Assembly: GCA_937899895.1 (NCBI GenBank)
Contig: CALBQR010000011.1
Span: forward strand, 1-64,000
DNA: 64,000 bases
Source: an uncultured Alistipes sp.
GTDB taxonomy: Bacteria; Bacteroidota; Bacteroidia; Bacteroidales; Rikenellaceae
Direction of reading: 5' to 3'
A model generated the notes under the pieces. It had not been told where the DNA came from and did not search any database. It worked only from the letters and a program-made list of their open reading frames with translations. Numbering within the stretch: the stretch's first letter is position 1; each line of letters opens with the position of its first letter. This document shows, piece after piece, positions 28,458 to 37,587 of the stretch. Both the position numbers and the translations under genes were made by a program.

Positions 28458-30155
28458 CTATCCGATCTTTTGTTCAACAATGGCGATCACTTCGCGCTCC
28501 TCGCGCTCGGCCTCTGCTGCAATTGCATCGGCCTCACCAATCAGTCGCTCGGCTACGGTGCGATCTTTCAAACCTGCGGCATTGATACGCACATTCAGAC
28601 GCGCACCCAAAACCGCACTTCGAGCAGCCAAAGCTCCCACGCCTGCATCCGAAACCGAGTTGGGATTGCCCTCCTCGGCCATTGCGCGAACCAGCGGGAA
28701 GACCTTTGCTGCGGCCTTCATCGTGCGCAGAGGAACTTCGGTTGCATAGAGCGTGGCCTCTTGCAGAGCCGCGCTGCGTGCCGCCTTCTCCTCGTCGGTG
28801 CCCTTGGGCATCGAGAATACCGCCATAATGCGATTGAACGCCTCGGTGTCCTCATCAACCAGAGCCAACAGTTCGGCCATCAGAGCCTGCCCGCGCTCGG
28901 CCCAATCCGAGAACTCCTCCCAACGCTCATCCCAGCCCGCTTTGTGCGACGAGAGGTTGGCGACCATCGTACCCAATGCTGCACCCAATGCACCCATATA
29001 GGCCGAGATCGAGCCACCACCGGGGGCGGGCGATTCGCTCGCGGTCTCGATAGCGAAGTCGCGGCAGGTCATATCAATCAGTCGCTTTTGGCGATTGTCG
29101 GCTGCGAGCATATATTCGATTACCTTCTCTTCGGGGTTGAAGGGTTTCAGATCATCAAGGCCCATCGACTTAATTGCGATGCGGATAATCTCCTCCTCGG
29201 CGATGCCGACCGAGCGGTGTTGTTTGCGCAGGAAATATTTACCAGCGTCGATCAGGGCGCGTTTTGGCACAAGACCTACGATCTCGGTACCCGTAACACG
29301 CACTCCGCGAGCATCGGCCTTACGGCATACCTCATCGAACGCCACGTGCAGCGGCGTAACCGAAATGTTGGTCAGATTCATCGAAACCTGCGCAATGCCA
29401 TACTCCTCGATAAACCAACCGATACCCTTTGTCGCTTTGAGCGTGCCGCCACGCATCACGGGGTTGCCGTCGGCATCTTTGACGATCTTGCCTACGATCG
29501 GGTTGCCTTCGCGTACGGGGCGACCCTTCTCGCGCACGTCGAATGCGATTGCATTGGCGCGACGTGTTGAGGTTGTATTGAGGTTGAAATTGACAGCAAT
29601 CAGGAAGTCGCGCGCACCGACAGCCGTAGCACCCGTGCGAGCTACACCCTCATCGAATGGGCGCGCCCCGAAATCGGGAGCCGAGTCTTTGTGTGCAAGT
29701 TTTTCGGGCAGAGCCTCATATTCGCCTTCGCGGCAGACAGCCAGATTGCGACGTTCGGGCGTAAAGGCTGCCGACTCGTAGCAGTAGGTGGGGACCTTCA
29801 ATTCGTTGGCGATTCGCTCGGCAAGTTTGCGGGCCAATTCGGCGCACTCTTCGAGTGTGATGCCTGCAATGGGGATCAGCGGCAGCACGTCGGTAGCTCC
29901 CATACGTGGATGTGCGCCCTTGTGCTTGCGCATATCGATCAACTCGGCGGCACGTTTTACGCCTACAAAGGCGGCCTCGACAACCGCTTCGGGTTCACCG
30001 ACGAAGGTTACAACGGTGCGATTTGTTGCCTCACCCGGATCGACATCAAGCAGTTTGACATCGGCTGCGGCCTCGATTGCCGAGGTGATCTGACGGATAA
30101 CTTCTTTGTCGCGTCCCTCGCTGAAATTGGGGACACATTCGATAATACGTTTCAT
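28458..30155 (-). CDS. ftcD: bifunctional glutamate formimidoyltransferase / formimidoyl-THF cyclodeaminase
   Basis: 565 residues fusing two enzymes, as in animal FTCD (~540). Residues 1-300 are the formiminotransferase: MKRIIECVPNFSEGRD, HKGAHPRMGATDVLPL and FNLNTTS. They move the formimino group from formiminoglutamate to tetrahydrofolate, freeing glutamate. Residues ~360-565 are the cyclodeaminase (SPAPGGGSISAYMGALGAAL), giving 5,10-methenyl-THF and ammonia. This replaces HutG/HutF, so the operon ends in glutamate plus a one-carbon unit. First gene of the hut operon, preceded by a good promoter. Confidence 0.96.
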   Translation of the reverse strand: MKRIIECVPNFSEGRDKEVIRQITSAIEAAADVKLLDVDPGEATNRTVVTFVGEPEAVVEAAFVGVKRAAELIDMRKHKGAHPRMGATDVLPLIPIAGITLEECAELARKLAERIANELKVPTYCYESAAFTPERRNLAVCREGEYEALPEKLAHKDSAPDFGARPFDEGVARTGATAVGARDFLIAVNFNLNTTSTRRANAIAFDVREKGRPVREGNPIVGKIVKDADGNPVMRGGTLKATKGIGWFIEEYGIAQVSMNLTNISVTPLHVAFDEVCRKADARGVRVTGTEIVGLVPKRALIDAGKYFLRKQHRSVGIAEEEIIRIAIKSMGLDDLKPFNPEEKVIEYMLAADNRQKRLIDMTCRDFAIETASESPAPGGGSISAYMGALGAALGTMVANLSSHKAGWDERWEEFSDWAERGQALMAELLALVDEDTEAFNRIMAVFSMPKGTDEEKAARSAALQEATLYATEVPLRTMKAAAKVFPLVRAMAEEGNPNSVSDAGVGALAARSAVLGARLNVRINAAGLKDRTVAERLIGEADAIAAEAEREEREVIAIVEQKIG

Positions 30156-30236
30156 TTATGGTTTAGTTTTAGTCGTTTGGCTTGTTTTGTCGCCTCTTCG
30201 AGGGTATGCGGTTCGCAATCGGCGAGAAGAGGTCTA

Positions 30237-30268
30237 TAAAGATATGAAGTTTTTGTCGAAATTCCAAA
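30237..30268 (-). promoter_or_regulatory. promoter of the hut operon
   Basis: On the minus strand TTTG (30265-30268) and TATCTTTA (30237-30244) are 20 nt apart. The -7 differs from consensus only in its last base. The leader to the ftcD start is about 75 nt, with no obvious operator. Confidence 0.65.
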
Positions 30269-30336
30269 TCACTCACCGCGAAAAGAGCAACTCCTCGACT
30301 CTGTCCGACCTTCGGACCATCGGGAGTCGGGACAAC

Positions 30337-30386
30337 AAAAAACGAGACTGCAAGACACCTCCACGTGCCACAGCCTCGTTTTTTTT
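30337..30386 (-). terminator. terminator after the plug-like gene
   Basis: An AACGAGaCTG / CAGcCTCGTT stem is flanked by an A tract on one side and T8 on the other, so it can act in both directions. In the minus direction it ends the GH84/plug unit. Confidence 0.75.
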
Positions 30387-30416
30387 GATTGATCGAGAGT
30401 GTTTGCTCTCGGTCGT

Positions 30417-31184
30417 TTATTTACTCTCTTGACGACGTTTAAGACTCGCTTCGGAGGTAATCTCCACCACGCCATTCACACCGCGAAATCCGTAGAGGGG
30501 AGCCTCTTGCAAAATCTCAACCATACCCACATCGAACAGACTCACGTCGTTGAGCGACTGCACCTCCTGACCATCGACCACGATCAGTGCGTAGGCATTG
30601 ACCGAAGCGCGATGTATGCTGCCGCTGATGACCGATGTGCCGGAAGAGGTGGTGCGGCTGCCACCCGACATTGCTGTACCGCCCGACTGCATCGTTGTTC
30701 CGCGATGAATCGTTACTCGACCTGTATCGTCAATTTCAAGGCTCGGTACGCGGGCGCGCAAGGCACTGATCAGCGAGTGCGCACCGCTACGGCGCAGGTC
30801 GGCACCCATAATTTTCGACAGATCGTTCAGATACTCACGGCGTTTAACCCACTCTTCGCCTTTGCTGAAAAGTTCGGGATCTTCGCTCACCTCGATACCG
30901 TCTGCACTCCAAACGATACGCATTGATCGGCGACCTTCGACCTTCACTTCGCGCTCCTGCTTGTTGCATTTGATCTCCAAAACATCGTCTGCATTGAGCG
31001 TGGTGAAGCCGAAACGACCCTGCTTATCGGCATTGGCCGCAAGGTCGGTGCCTTTGATCGAGATCTGTGCTTTCAATCCCTTGCCGTTGGGAGCGACGAT
31101 CTGCCCGTTGAAGGGTGTGGGCTGCTGTGCATAAAGTGCGACCGACGCTACGAGCGCAATGGCCGCGAGCAAAAACTTTTTCAT
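30417..31184 (-). CDS. stand-alone TonB plug-like protein without a barrel
   Basis: 255 residues. A signal peptide (1-20, LYAQ) is followed by a CarboxypepD_reg-like domain (22-95, NGQIVAPNGKGLKAQISIKGTD). A helical stretch is next, then a Gly/Ser/Thr-rich linker (about 165-190). The last part (195-245) reads like a SusC plug: YALIVVDGQEVQSLNDVSL, then GMVEILQEAPLYGFRGVNG and VVEITS. There is no beta-barrel, so it cannot transport alone. It might occupy or regulate a partner transporter or bind TonB; that is speculation. It lies 26 nt after the GH84 gene on the same strand. Confidence 0.75.
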   Translation of the reverse strand: MKKFLLAAIALVASVALYAQQPTPFNGQIVAPNGKGLKAQISIKGTDLAANADKQGRFGFTTLNADDVLEIKCNKQEREVKVEGRRSMRIVWSADGIEVSEDPELFSKGEEWVKRREYLNDLSKIMGADLRRSGAHSLISALRARVPSLEIDDTGRVTIHRGTTMQSGGTAMSGGSRTTSSGTSVISGSIHRASVNAYALIVVDGQEVQSLNDVSLFDVGMVEILQEAPLYGFRGVNGVVEITSEASLKRRQESK

Positions 31185-31210
31185 AGTTATAGTTGTTTAT
31201 AATCAGTCGA

Positions 31211-33136
31211 TTAAGGAATTACCTCTTGTTCGCGCAACCACTTGATCATTTCGGGCATACACTCGGCCGAAGGCTCTGCCGTGCGCACTCTTAACGAGAT
31301 GTGTGCGCCCATACCACCGAGCGTCTCGAATTGGTAATCAGGGTTGTTTTCGTAGTCAATGACAGGAGGGTTCTTGCCCTCGAACAGAGCGATTGCCTCG
31401 CCCGTCATAGCCTCCAATTTGAGCAACCAGGGGCGCACGTCGCCATAGAACAGACGGTCGCTTTCGTTGTCCGAATCCTTCATCTTTTTCAGCTCGACGC
31501 AAGCGGCATTGACCTCGCGGAGTTCGCGGAGCAGAGCCTCGTGGCTCGGTTTGCCGCGGCGGATCGAGAGTTGGTAACGCTCGAACAGATAGCGTAGCGC
31601 GTCGGTGTCGAAGTATCGCAGATAGGGTGCGGCCTTGCGCAGAGCTGCGGCACGCTCCTTGCCGACAACGGCGGGCAGCGAGGCCTCCCAACTCTTGGTG
31701 TTGTTGAATTCGGAGGTGTTCCACGTGTAGTCGGCAACGCTGAATAGCGGGATCTTTGACAATGCACCTTGCTGCATCGGGTTGATGATTAGTGAGTTAG
31801 TGCCTGTGAGATTATCTTCGAGCGTTTCCAAATTGTCGATGTGCGACTCGTCGCGGAAGTTGGTGTACATATCCATTACAAAGAGCTTGGTGAAGTCCTC
31901 GTCGTTGCAGGGGTAGTTCCACCACCAGCTCACGTTGCGACCCAGATACTGCTTGACGTGGGCGATATCCTCGTTGCAAGGCACCGACCAGACTTTGTAA
32001 CCCGTAATGTAGATATTGATCTTGGGGTCGGTCTTCGATAGTGAGCCGAAGAAATCCTTGACGGTCTGCGCCGTGCCCCACGAATAGCAATAGAGCTGCG
32101 GTACGTAGTGCAACGGATTGACGCGCTCGGCAACGGGCGTATTCGGGGTGTTCCAGCGGGCGTCGATACGTTTTTGCAACTCGTCGATATTGCGTGCGCA
32201 GATCTCCATCTCCTCGACCTCGGTCGGCACGCCGACGTCATCGACAAAGACACCAAATTGGCGTACGCCGAGCGAGTGCATACTCTCAAATTTGTTCATA
32301 ATCTTGCCGAGCACCTCCTCGCTGTCGGCCTTTGCAAAGGCGCGACCGGGGTGGATTGCCCAGATGAAATTGACCTTGGTGGCGTGGGCTACGTCGGTGA
32401 TCTCGCGCATCATATCCTGCGTCAGGAAGCCGATGCGACGCTGCTCCTCGGTGATTTCGGTGGGGTAGGGATCGCTCCAATAACGCGAGTGGTACTCGTC
32501 GGACTTCGCGCCATACATATATGTATTCATCTTGTAGCGAGCCATAAAGCGGAACAGATCTTTCGTTACCTCGGCCGAGTAGGGCACGCCGTAGTAACCC
32601 TCAATCACGCCACGATACTTGATGTCGGCATAGTCCTCAATCAGCACACACGGCATATCGCTCGTGCCCTGATCCAACATCTGTTCGAGCGACGCCAGAC
32701 CGTGGAAAACGGCGTCGGTATGTTCGCCCAAGATCACCACTTGTGCCGCTCCGCGTTTGTCGCCCGTCAGCGTCAGCAGGTGGCGGTCATACTTCTCGTC
32801 GAGCGCAAAGACCGAGCGGTCGAGACCGAGCGACGAAACGTGGCGATCGACCGTGCCTTTCGAGCCTGCAACGCCGAGCAGAAGGTTCGATCCGTTCTTG
32901 GCGATGTCGTTCGAGATCGTAGCCTTAAAACCGTGATCGGTAAGCACTTGCACGGCGCGGCTGATGGTCGTCTGGTCGATCTGCTTTTCGACAACGACAT
33001 TGACCTGCTGTGTGAAGGTCGCCGTGCGTTCAATTCCGTATTGATTTTGCGGAATGGGGTAGATCTTATAGATGTTGTGGCCGCTTGCGGTCAGAGTCGC
33101 AAGGACGAGAACAACAAACGAAAGAAGTTTTCTCAT
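31211..33136 (-). CDS. GH84 beta-N-acetylglucosaminidase (O-GlcNAcase type)
   Basis: 641 residues. A signal peptide (about 1-19) is followed by an N-terminal GH20b-like domain (25-165), then the GH84 barrel (about 170-470): RGVIEGYYGVPYS, YMYGAKSDEYHSRYW, WAIHPGR, and the catalytic Asp pair Asp299-Asp300 in FVDDVG. The helical domain follows (480-600). It removes terminal beta-GlcNAc using substrate-assisted catalysis and is related to the Bacteroides enzyme used as a model for human OGA. It is ~90 residues shorter than that enzyme and lacks the last beta domain. Exported, likely periplasmic. Confidence 0.93.
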   Translation of the reverse strand: MRKLLSFVVLVLATLTASGHNIYKIYPIPQNQYGIERTATFTQQVNVVVEKQIDQTTISRAVQVLTDHGFKATISNDIAKNGSNLLLGVAGSKGTVDRHVSSLGLDRSVFALDEKYDRHLLTLTGDKRGAAQVVILGEHTDAVFHGLASLEQMLDQGTSDMPCVLIEDYADIKYRGVIEGYYGVPYSAEVTKDLFRFMARYKMNTYMYGAKSDEYHSRYWSDPYPTEITEEQRRIGFLTQDMMREITDVAHATKVNFIWAIHPGRAFAKADSEEVLGKIMNKFESMHSLGVRQFGVFVDDVGVPTEVEEMEICARNIDELQKRIDARWNTPNTPVAERVNPLHYVPQLYCYSWGTAQTVKDFFGSLSKTDPKINIYITGYKVWSVPCNEDIAHVKQYLGRNVSWWWNYPCNDEDFTKLFVMDMYTNFRDESHIDNLETLEDNLTGTNSLIINPMQQGALSKIPLFSVADYTWNTSEFNNTKSWEASLPAVVGKERAAALRKAAPYLRYFDTDALRYLFERYQLSIRRGKPSHEALLRELREVNAACVELKKMKDSDNESDRLFYGDVRPWLLKLEAMTGEAIALFEGKNPPVIDYENNPDYQFETLGGMGAHISLRVRTAEPSAECMPEMIKWLREQEVIP

Positions 33137-33170
33137 AGCGTTATAGGAGTTTTTAGATTGTTTATTTTTA

Positions 33171-33178
33171 CAAATTTA
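33171..33178 (-). promoter_or_regulatory. -7 element of the GH84 gene
   Basis: CAAATTTA reads TAAATTTG on the minus strand. GTTG on the same strand, 19 nt upstream, may be the -33 element. Confidence 0.5.
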
Positions 33179-33252
33179 GCGAAATTTTCGACAAATTCAA
33201 CGCTTTTGACCATTCTATCGACCAATCGAGTAGTTTTCGTCGGTCGCGGGGT

Positions 33253-33283
33253 GTTGGAATCTCGCGCAGGATTGTTAATTTTG
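33253..33283 (+). promoter_or_regulatory. promoter of the calcium ATPase gene
   Basis: GTTG (33253-33256) and TAATTTTG (33276-33283) are 19 nt apart, 19 nt before the start codon. Confidence 0.55.
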
Positions 33284-33302
33284 TAGGTGTGAAACATTAG
33301 AA

Positions 33303-35951
33303 ATGCAAACAGATATGAAACTCGAAAATGTCTATAACCTCTCGGCCGAGCAGCTTGCCGAGCAACTTTCGACCAATCTTGCGCAGGGCCTTTCGGCCTC
33401 CGAGGCGGCTGAACGCTTGGCGCGCGACGGCTATAACGAATTCCGAAAAACGAAACACACCTCGCTTTTTGTCAAGTTCCTCACGCAGTTCAAGAGCTTT
33501 ATGATTCTGGTGCTCATTGCGGCGGCGGTTATTTCGGGCGTCGTGGGTGTGATGAATGGTGAGGGATTCACCGACGCCATAATCATTATGGTCATCGTGG
33601 TTTTGAACGCCATTATCGGCGTGGCGCAGGAGGCGAAGGCCGAGAAGTCGCTCGATGCTCTGGAAAAGATGGCGGCACCGCACTGCAAGGTTGTGCGTGG
33701 TGGCGAGGTGCAGGTGATCGAGTCGCGCGAGTTGGTCGTGGGCGATGTGGTCGAGATCGAGACGGGCGATAGCGTGCCTGCCGATATGCGACTCACCGAG
33801 TCGGTCAATTTGAAGGTGCAGGAGGCGGCCCTCACGGGCGAGTCATTGCCTGTCGAAAAGCAGACCGCGACGATCGAGGGCGAGGCTCCGATTGGCGACC
33901 GAACCAATATGGCTTTTGCCTCGTGCTCGGTTACCTATGGCCGTGGTCGCGGTGTGGTTACGGCTGTGGGCGAGCGTTCGGAGGTGGGTAAGATCGCCTC
34001 GATGATCCAGTCCGTTCCCGAAACCAAAACCCCGATGCAGCAGCGTCTGGATCAGTTGGGTAAGTATCTGGCTGTGGCGGCGTTGGCGATCTGCGCATTG
34101 ATTTTCGTGGTGGGTATTCTGTACGGCAACGATTTGATGACGATGTTTATGACGGCGGTGAGCCTGGCTGCGGCGGCGATACCCGAAGGCCTGCCTGCTG
34201 TTTCGACCATTGTGCTGGCAATCGGTGTGCAGCGTCTGGCGAAGAAGAATGCGATTATCCGCAATCTGCCCTCGGTCGAGACGCTCGGTAGTACGACCGT
34301 AATCTGCTCGGACAAGACGGGTACGCTGACCCAGAACCGAATGACCGTAACGCATATCTATACCGACAATGTGCTGGTGGCTGACGATGTGGTCGATACC
34401 GATGCCGAGCGACTGCTGGTGCGCATTGCCAATCTCGCAAATGACGGTAAATTAAGCCGTGAAGGTGGTCGTATTCAGACACTTGGCGATCCGACCGAAA
34501 CGGCCCTGCTCGATTTGGGTTTGAAGTGGGGGTTTTATAAAGATCAGCTCGATGCGGAGGCTCCGCGTGCGGGAGAGATTCCGTTCGATTCGGAGCGCAA
34601 ACTGATGACTACCATTCATCGCGATCCTGCAACCGGCCGTCTGCTTGTTGCCGTTAAGGGTGCAATGGATGAGATATTGGAGTGCTGCGAGCAGATCCAT
34701 ATTCAGGGCGAGGAGCGAGCAATAACCGAGGCCGATCGCAAGCGACTGAACGAAGCCTACCTCGATATGGGTGGTCGCGCACTGCGTGTGCTGGCGATGG
34801 GATATAAATATATTGATGAGCTACCCGCTGTGGTTGAACCTGCGACTGTGGAGTGCGGCTTGACCTTTGTCGGTATGGTCGGAATGATTGACCCGCCGCG
34901 TGAGGAGGTTAAGGCAGCGGTGGCGGAGTGCCGTGCGGCAGGTATCCGCCCTGTGATGATTACGGGCGACCACCGCATTACGGCAACGGCTATCGCCCGT
35001 TCGCTCGGAATTATGGAGGATGGCAATACGGTCCATACGGGCGTTGAGGTGCAGGCTATGTCTGACGAGGAGTTACGCGCAACAGCCGAAAAAGCGGCAG
35101 TCTTTGCACGTGTGGCTCCTGAACATAAAGTGCGCATTGTCAAGGCGTTCCAGGAGCGTCGCAATGTGGTTGCAATGACAGGCGACGGCGTGAATGACGC
35201 GCCGGCATTGAAGTTGGCCGATATTGGTGTGGCAATGGGTATTACGGGTACAGACGTGTCGAAAGAGGCTGCCGATGTGATTCTTACAGATGACAATTTC
35301 GCCACGATTGTCAGCTCGGTGTCGGAGGGTCGCCGCATCTATGACAACCTGATGAAGTCGATTCAGTTTATGCTCTCGACCAATCTGGGCGAAATTTTGG
35401 TGCTCTTTACGGCGGTGATTTGCAATATGGTAACTCCGCTGTTGCCGATACATATCCTTTGGATCAATCTGGTTACCGACTCACTTCCTGCATTGGCTTT
35501 GAGTGTCGATCCCGCCGCTCGCGGAATTATGCGCCGCAAGCCGATCGACCCCGATCAGGGCATTTTGACGCGCGGCTTTGTGATCCGTATCGTTTTGCAG
35601 AGTGTGTTGATTTCGGGCTTGGTGCTCGCGGCCTACCAAATCGGTCTGCACACCTCGATCGACACCGCCCGCACGATGACCTTCGCGGTGCTGGCATTCT
35701 CGCAGATGTCGCTCATTTTCAGTATCCGTTCGGGCAAGGATAACGCCTTCTCGATCCTCTTCTCGAATGGTCTGCTGTGGGGCGCGATTCTGTTGGTTGT
35801 TGCGCTGATGCTCGGTGTGATGTTGATCCCTGCGTTGCAGTCGATCTTCCACGTAACATCGCTCTCGTGTGAGCAGTGGCTGTGGGTTGTCGGTCTGTCG
35901 GTAGCTCCGTTTGTGGTGAGCGAGATCGCAAAACTCTTTGTGCGAAAATAG
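33303..35951 (+). CDS. P-type calcium-transporting ATPase (type II)
   Basis: 882 residues; ATGs at 33303 and 33315 are both possible. Domain order is cation-ATPase N-terminus (8-60), M1-M2, actuator with LTGES (177-181), and M3-M4 with IPEGLPA (293-299), the calcium-site signature. The phosphorylation motif is CSDKTGT with Asp337, then a nucleotide domain and MTGDGVNDAPALK. The C-terminal helices M5-M10 include WINLVTDSLPALAL. It uses ATP to expel divalent cations, most likely Ca2+ as in the SERCA/PMCA group; Na+ or Mn2+ cannot be excluded. The stop codon is 5 nt before the next start. Confidence 0.93.
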   Translation: MQTDMKLENVYNLSAEQLAEQLSTNLAQGLSASEAAERLARDGYNEFRKTKHTSLFVKFLTQFKSFMILVLIAAAVISGVVGVMNGEGFTDAIIIMVIVVLNAIIGVAQEAKAEKSLDALEKMAAPHCKVVRGGEVQVIESRELVVGDVVEIETGDSVPADMRLTESVNLKVQEAALTGESLPVEKQTATIEGEAPIGDRTNMAFASCSVTYGRGRGVVTAVGERSEVGKIASMIQSVPETKTPMQQRLDQLGKYLAVAALAICALIFVVGILYGNDLMTMFMTAVSLAAAAIPEGLPAVSTIVLAIGVQRLAKKNAIIRNLPSVETLGSTTVICSDKTGTLTQNRMTVTHIYTDNVLVADDVVDTDAERLLVRIANLANDGKLSREGGRIQTLGDPTETALLDLGLKWGFYKDQLDAEAPRAGEIPFDSERKLMTTIHRDPATGRLLVAVKGAMDEILECCEQIHIQGEERAITEADRKRLNEAYLDMGGRALRVLAMGYKYIDELPAVVEPATVECGLTFVGMVGMIDPPREEVKAAVAECRAAGIRPVMITGDHRITATAIARSLGIMEDGNTVHTGVEVQAMSDEELRATAEKAAVFARVAPEHKVRIVKAFQERRNVVAMTGDGVNDAPALKLADIGVAMGITGTDVSKEAADVILTDDNFATIVSSVSEGRRIYDNLMKSIQFMLSTNLGEILVLFTAVICNMVTPLLPIHILWINLVTDSLPALALSVDPAARGIMRRKPIDPDQGILTRGFVIRIVLQSVLISGLVLAAYQIGLHTSIDTARTMTFAVLAFSQMSLIFSIRSGKDNAFSILFSNGLLWGAILLVVALMLGVMLIPALQSIFHVTSLSCEQWLWVVGLSVAPFVVSEIAKLFVRK

Positions 35952-35956
35952 CCAAT

Positions 35957-36805
35957 ATGTGCTTGGCGAAATATCAACCTCTCGTGTGCGAGCTGTGCGT
36001 AGTTGCGACGCTGGCTCTGCTCTCTGTGATTTTGCAGATTGCGGTGGGCGATTTTCCGCTGTCGATGTTTCGTTTCCCACTGAATCTGATTCTCTTTGTC
36101 GGGTGGCTGGCGACGCTTGTTGTCAGCTATAACCGATATGCGCAGTCGCGTGTGGTGCAGTCGCTCCTGTCGCGCCGTGCAACGTGGCTCTCGCTTGGGC
36201 TGCTGGTCGTTGTCGGTGTGTGGCTCGGCTTGCAACGTGAGCCTGCATCGAGGGCGTGGCCAATTGTCGTGTCGCTGTTCTATGTGCTATCGCATTTGAC
36301 TCTGGTAACGTTGCGCGGTTGGCGTAACGAGCGCGGTGTGCGTTGGCTGTTCCTGCTCAATCACCTCGGTCTGTGGTTGGCTTTGGTGGCAGGATTTTGG
36401 GGCGCACCCGATTGTGAGCAGGTGCGTGTAATGGTCGCCGATGGTTTGCCGACAAATGAGGCTTTCGACTCCGAAGGGCGCACATCAAGACTCGATTACA
36501 CGTTACAACTCATTGATCTTGAAGAGGAACGTTACGCCGACGGCTCGCCCGTGTCATTTGTGGCGCAGGTGGAGGTCGATGGCCGAAGGGTTGCTCTGCG
36601 TGCCAATCATCCTTATCGTCGTTCGTTGAGCGAGATGTTATATCTGGTCAGCTATGATGCAGAACCGAATGATCGGGCACGTTATTGCGTAGTTGAGGTG
36701 GTGCGTGAGCCGTGGCAATGGCTGTCAATGGTCGGTATTGTAATGCTTATTGTGGGCGCGGTGTTGATGTTCGTGCGCGGACCGAGAAGGGAGGTTGAGC
36801 GATGA
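35957..36805 (+). CDS. ResB-like cytochrome c biogenesis protein
   Basis: 282 residues from the ATG at 35957; a longer frame would overlap the ATPase gene. Membrane helices are at about 8-27, 35-52, 68-86, 94-112, 120-138 and 255-275. An extracytoplasmic region (145-250) with LDYTLQLIDLEEERYADGSP and LRANHPYRRS matches the ResB/Ccs1 layout. Its partner CcsA starts in the last four bases (ATGA overlap). Together they should form the system II machine that carries heme out and attaches it to c-type cytochromes. It is short and divergent for ResB, so the call leans partly on context. Confidence 0.75.
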   Translation: MCLAKYQPLVCELCVVATLALLSVILQIAVGDFPLSMFRFPLNLILFVGWLATLVVSYNRYAQSRVVQSLLSRRATWLSLGLLVVVGVWLGLQREPASRAWPIVVSLFYVLSHLTLVTLRGWRNERGVRWLFLLNHLGLWLALVAGFWGAPDCEQVRVMVADGLPTNEAFDSEGRTSRLDYTLQLIDLEEERYADGSPVSFVAQVEVDGRRVALRANHPYRRSLSEMLYLVSYDAEPNDRARYCVVEVVREPWQWLSMVGIVMLIVGAVLMFVRGPRREVER

Positions 36806-37578
36806 TTATCGGTTGGAATCAGTTCGTGTGGTTTGCCGTGGCAACAATCCTGCTCTCAACCGTTGCGGCATTTGCGGCGTTGCGCAGCGAGAAGCGTAGC
36901 CGAATGGCTGTTGTTCTCTCGTCGGCAGGTGTGGCGGTGCTGACTCTGTTTGTGGCTCTTCTCTGGATCACTCTTGGGCGACCACCTTTGCGCACAATGG
37001 GCGAAACGCGATTGTGGTACTCGCTCTGCCTGCTGGTGGCGGGGCTATTTACATATCTGCGGTGGCATTATCGCTGGATTTTGTCCTTCTCGACGCTACT
37101 TGCCTCGGTATTTCTTGTGATCAATCTCTGCCGCCCCGAAATCCTCGATCAAACACTCGCGCCTGCCCTGCAAAGCGGTTGGTTTGTGCCGCATGTGGCG
37201 ACATATATGTTCTCATACGGGTTGTTGGGATGTGCGACGTTGCTGGCACTCTATGGCCTGTTTCGCCCCGCCCGCGACCTGCGCAATGCGATTGAACGAC
37301 TGATCTATGGCGGCGTGGGACTCTTTACCGTCGGTATGCTGACGGGCGCACTTTGGGCAAAGCAGGCGTGGGGAGCCTATTGGAGTTGGGACCCGAAGGA
37401 GGCGTGGGCATTGGCGACGTGGGCCCTCTATTTGGTGGCGATACATCTGCGCGGCGGTGCGCGACGAAGACTCTATGTGGTGCTGATTGTGGCCTTTCTT
37501 GCGCTGCAAATGTGTTGGTACGGAGTGAATTATCTCCCCTCGTCGGAGCGGAGTGTGCATACCTACAATCAAGAGTAA
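36802..37578 (+). CDS. ccsA: cytochrome c biogenesis protein CcsA/ResC
   Basis: 258 residues with eight or so membrane helices. The heme-handling Trp-rich motif is W-G-A-Y-W-S-W-D-P-K-E-A-W (190-201 plus flank). Candidate heme-ligand His residues are His131 (WFVPHVATYM) and His215 (VAIHLRGG). It is the heme export and ligation subunit of system II. In many Bacteroidetes ResB and CcsA are fused; here they are separate, overlapping genes. It converges on thiN with only 9 nt between the stops. Confidence 0.92.
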   Translation: MIIGWNQFVWFAVATILLSTVAAFAALRSEKRSRMAVVLSSAGVAVLTLFVALLWITLGRPPLRTMGETRLWYSLCLLVAGLFTYLRWHYRWILSFSTLLASVFLVINLCRPEILDQTLAPALQSGWFVPHVATYMFSYGLLGCATLLALYGLFRPARDLRNAIERLIYGGVGLFTVGMLTGALWAKQAWGAYWSWDPKEAWALATWALYLVAIHLRGGARRRLYVVLIVAFLALQMCWYGVNYLPSSERSVHTYNQE

Positions 37579-37587
37579 ATCAACTTG

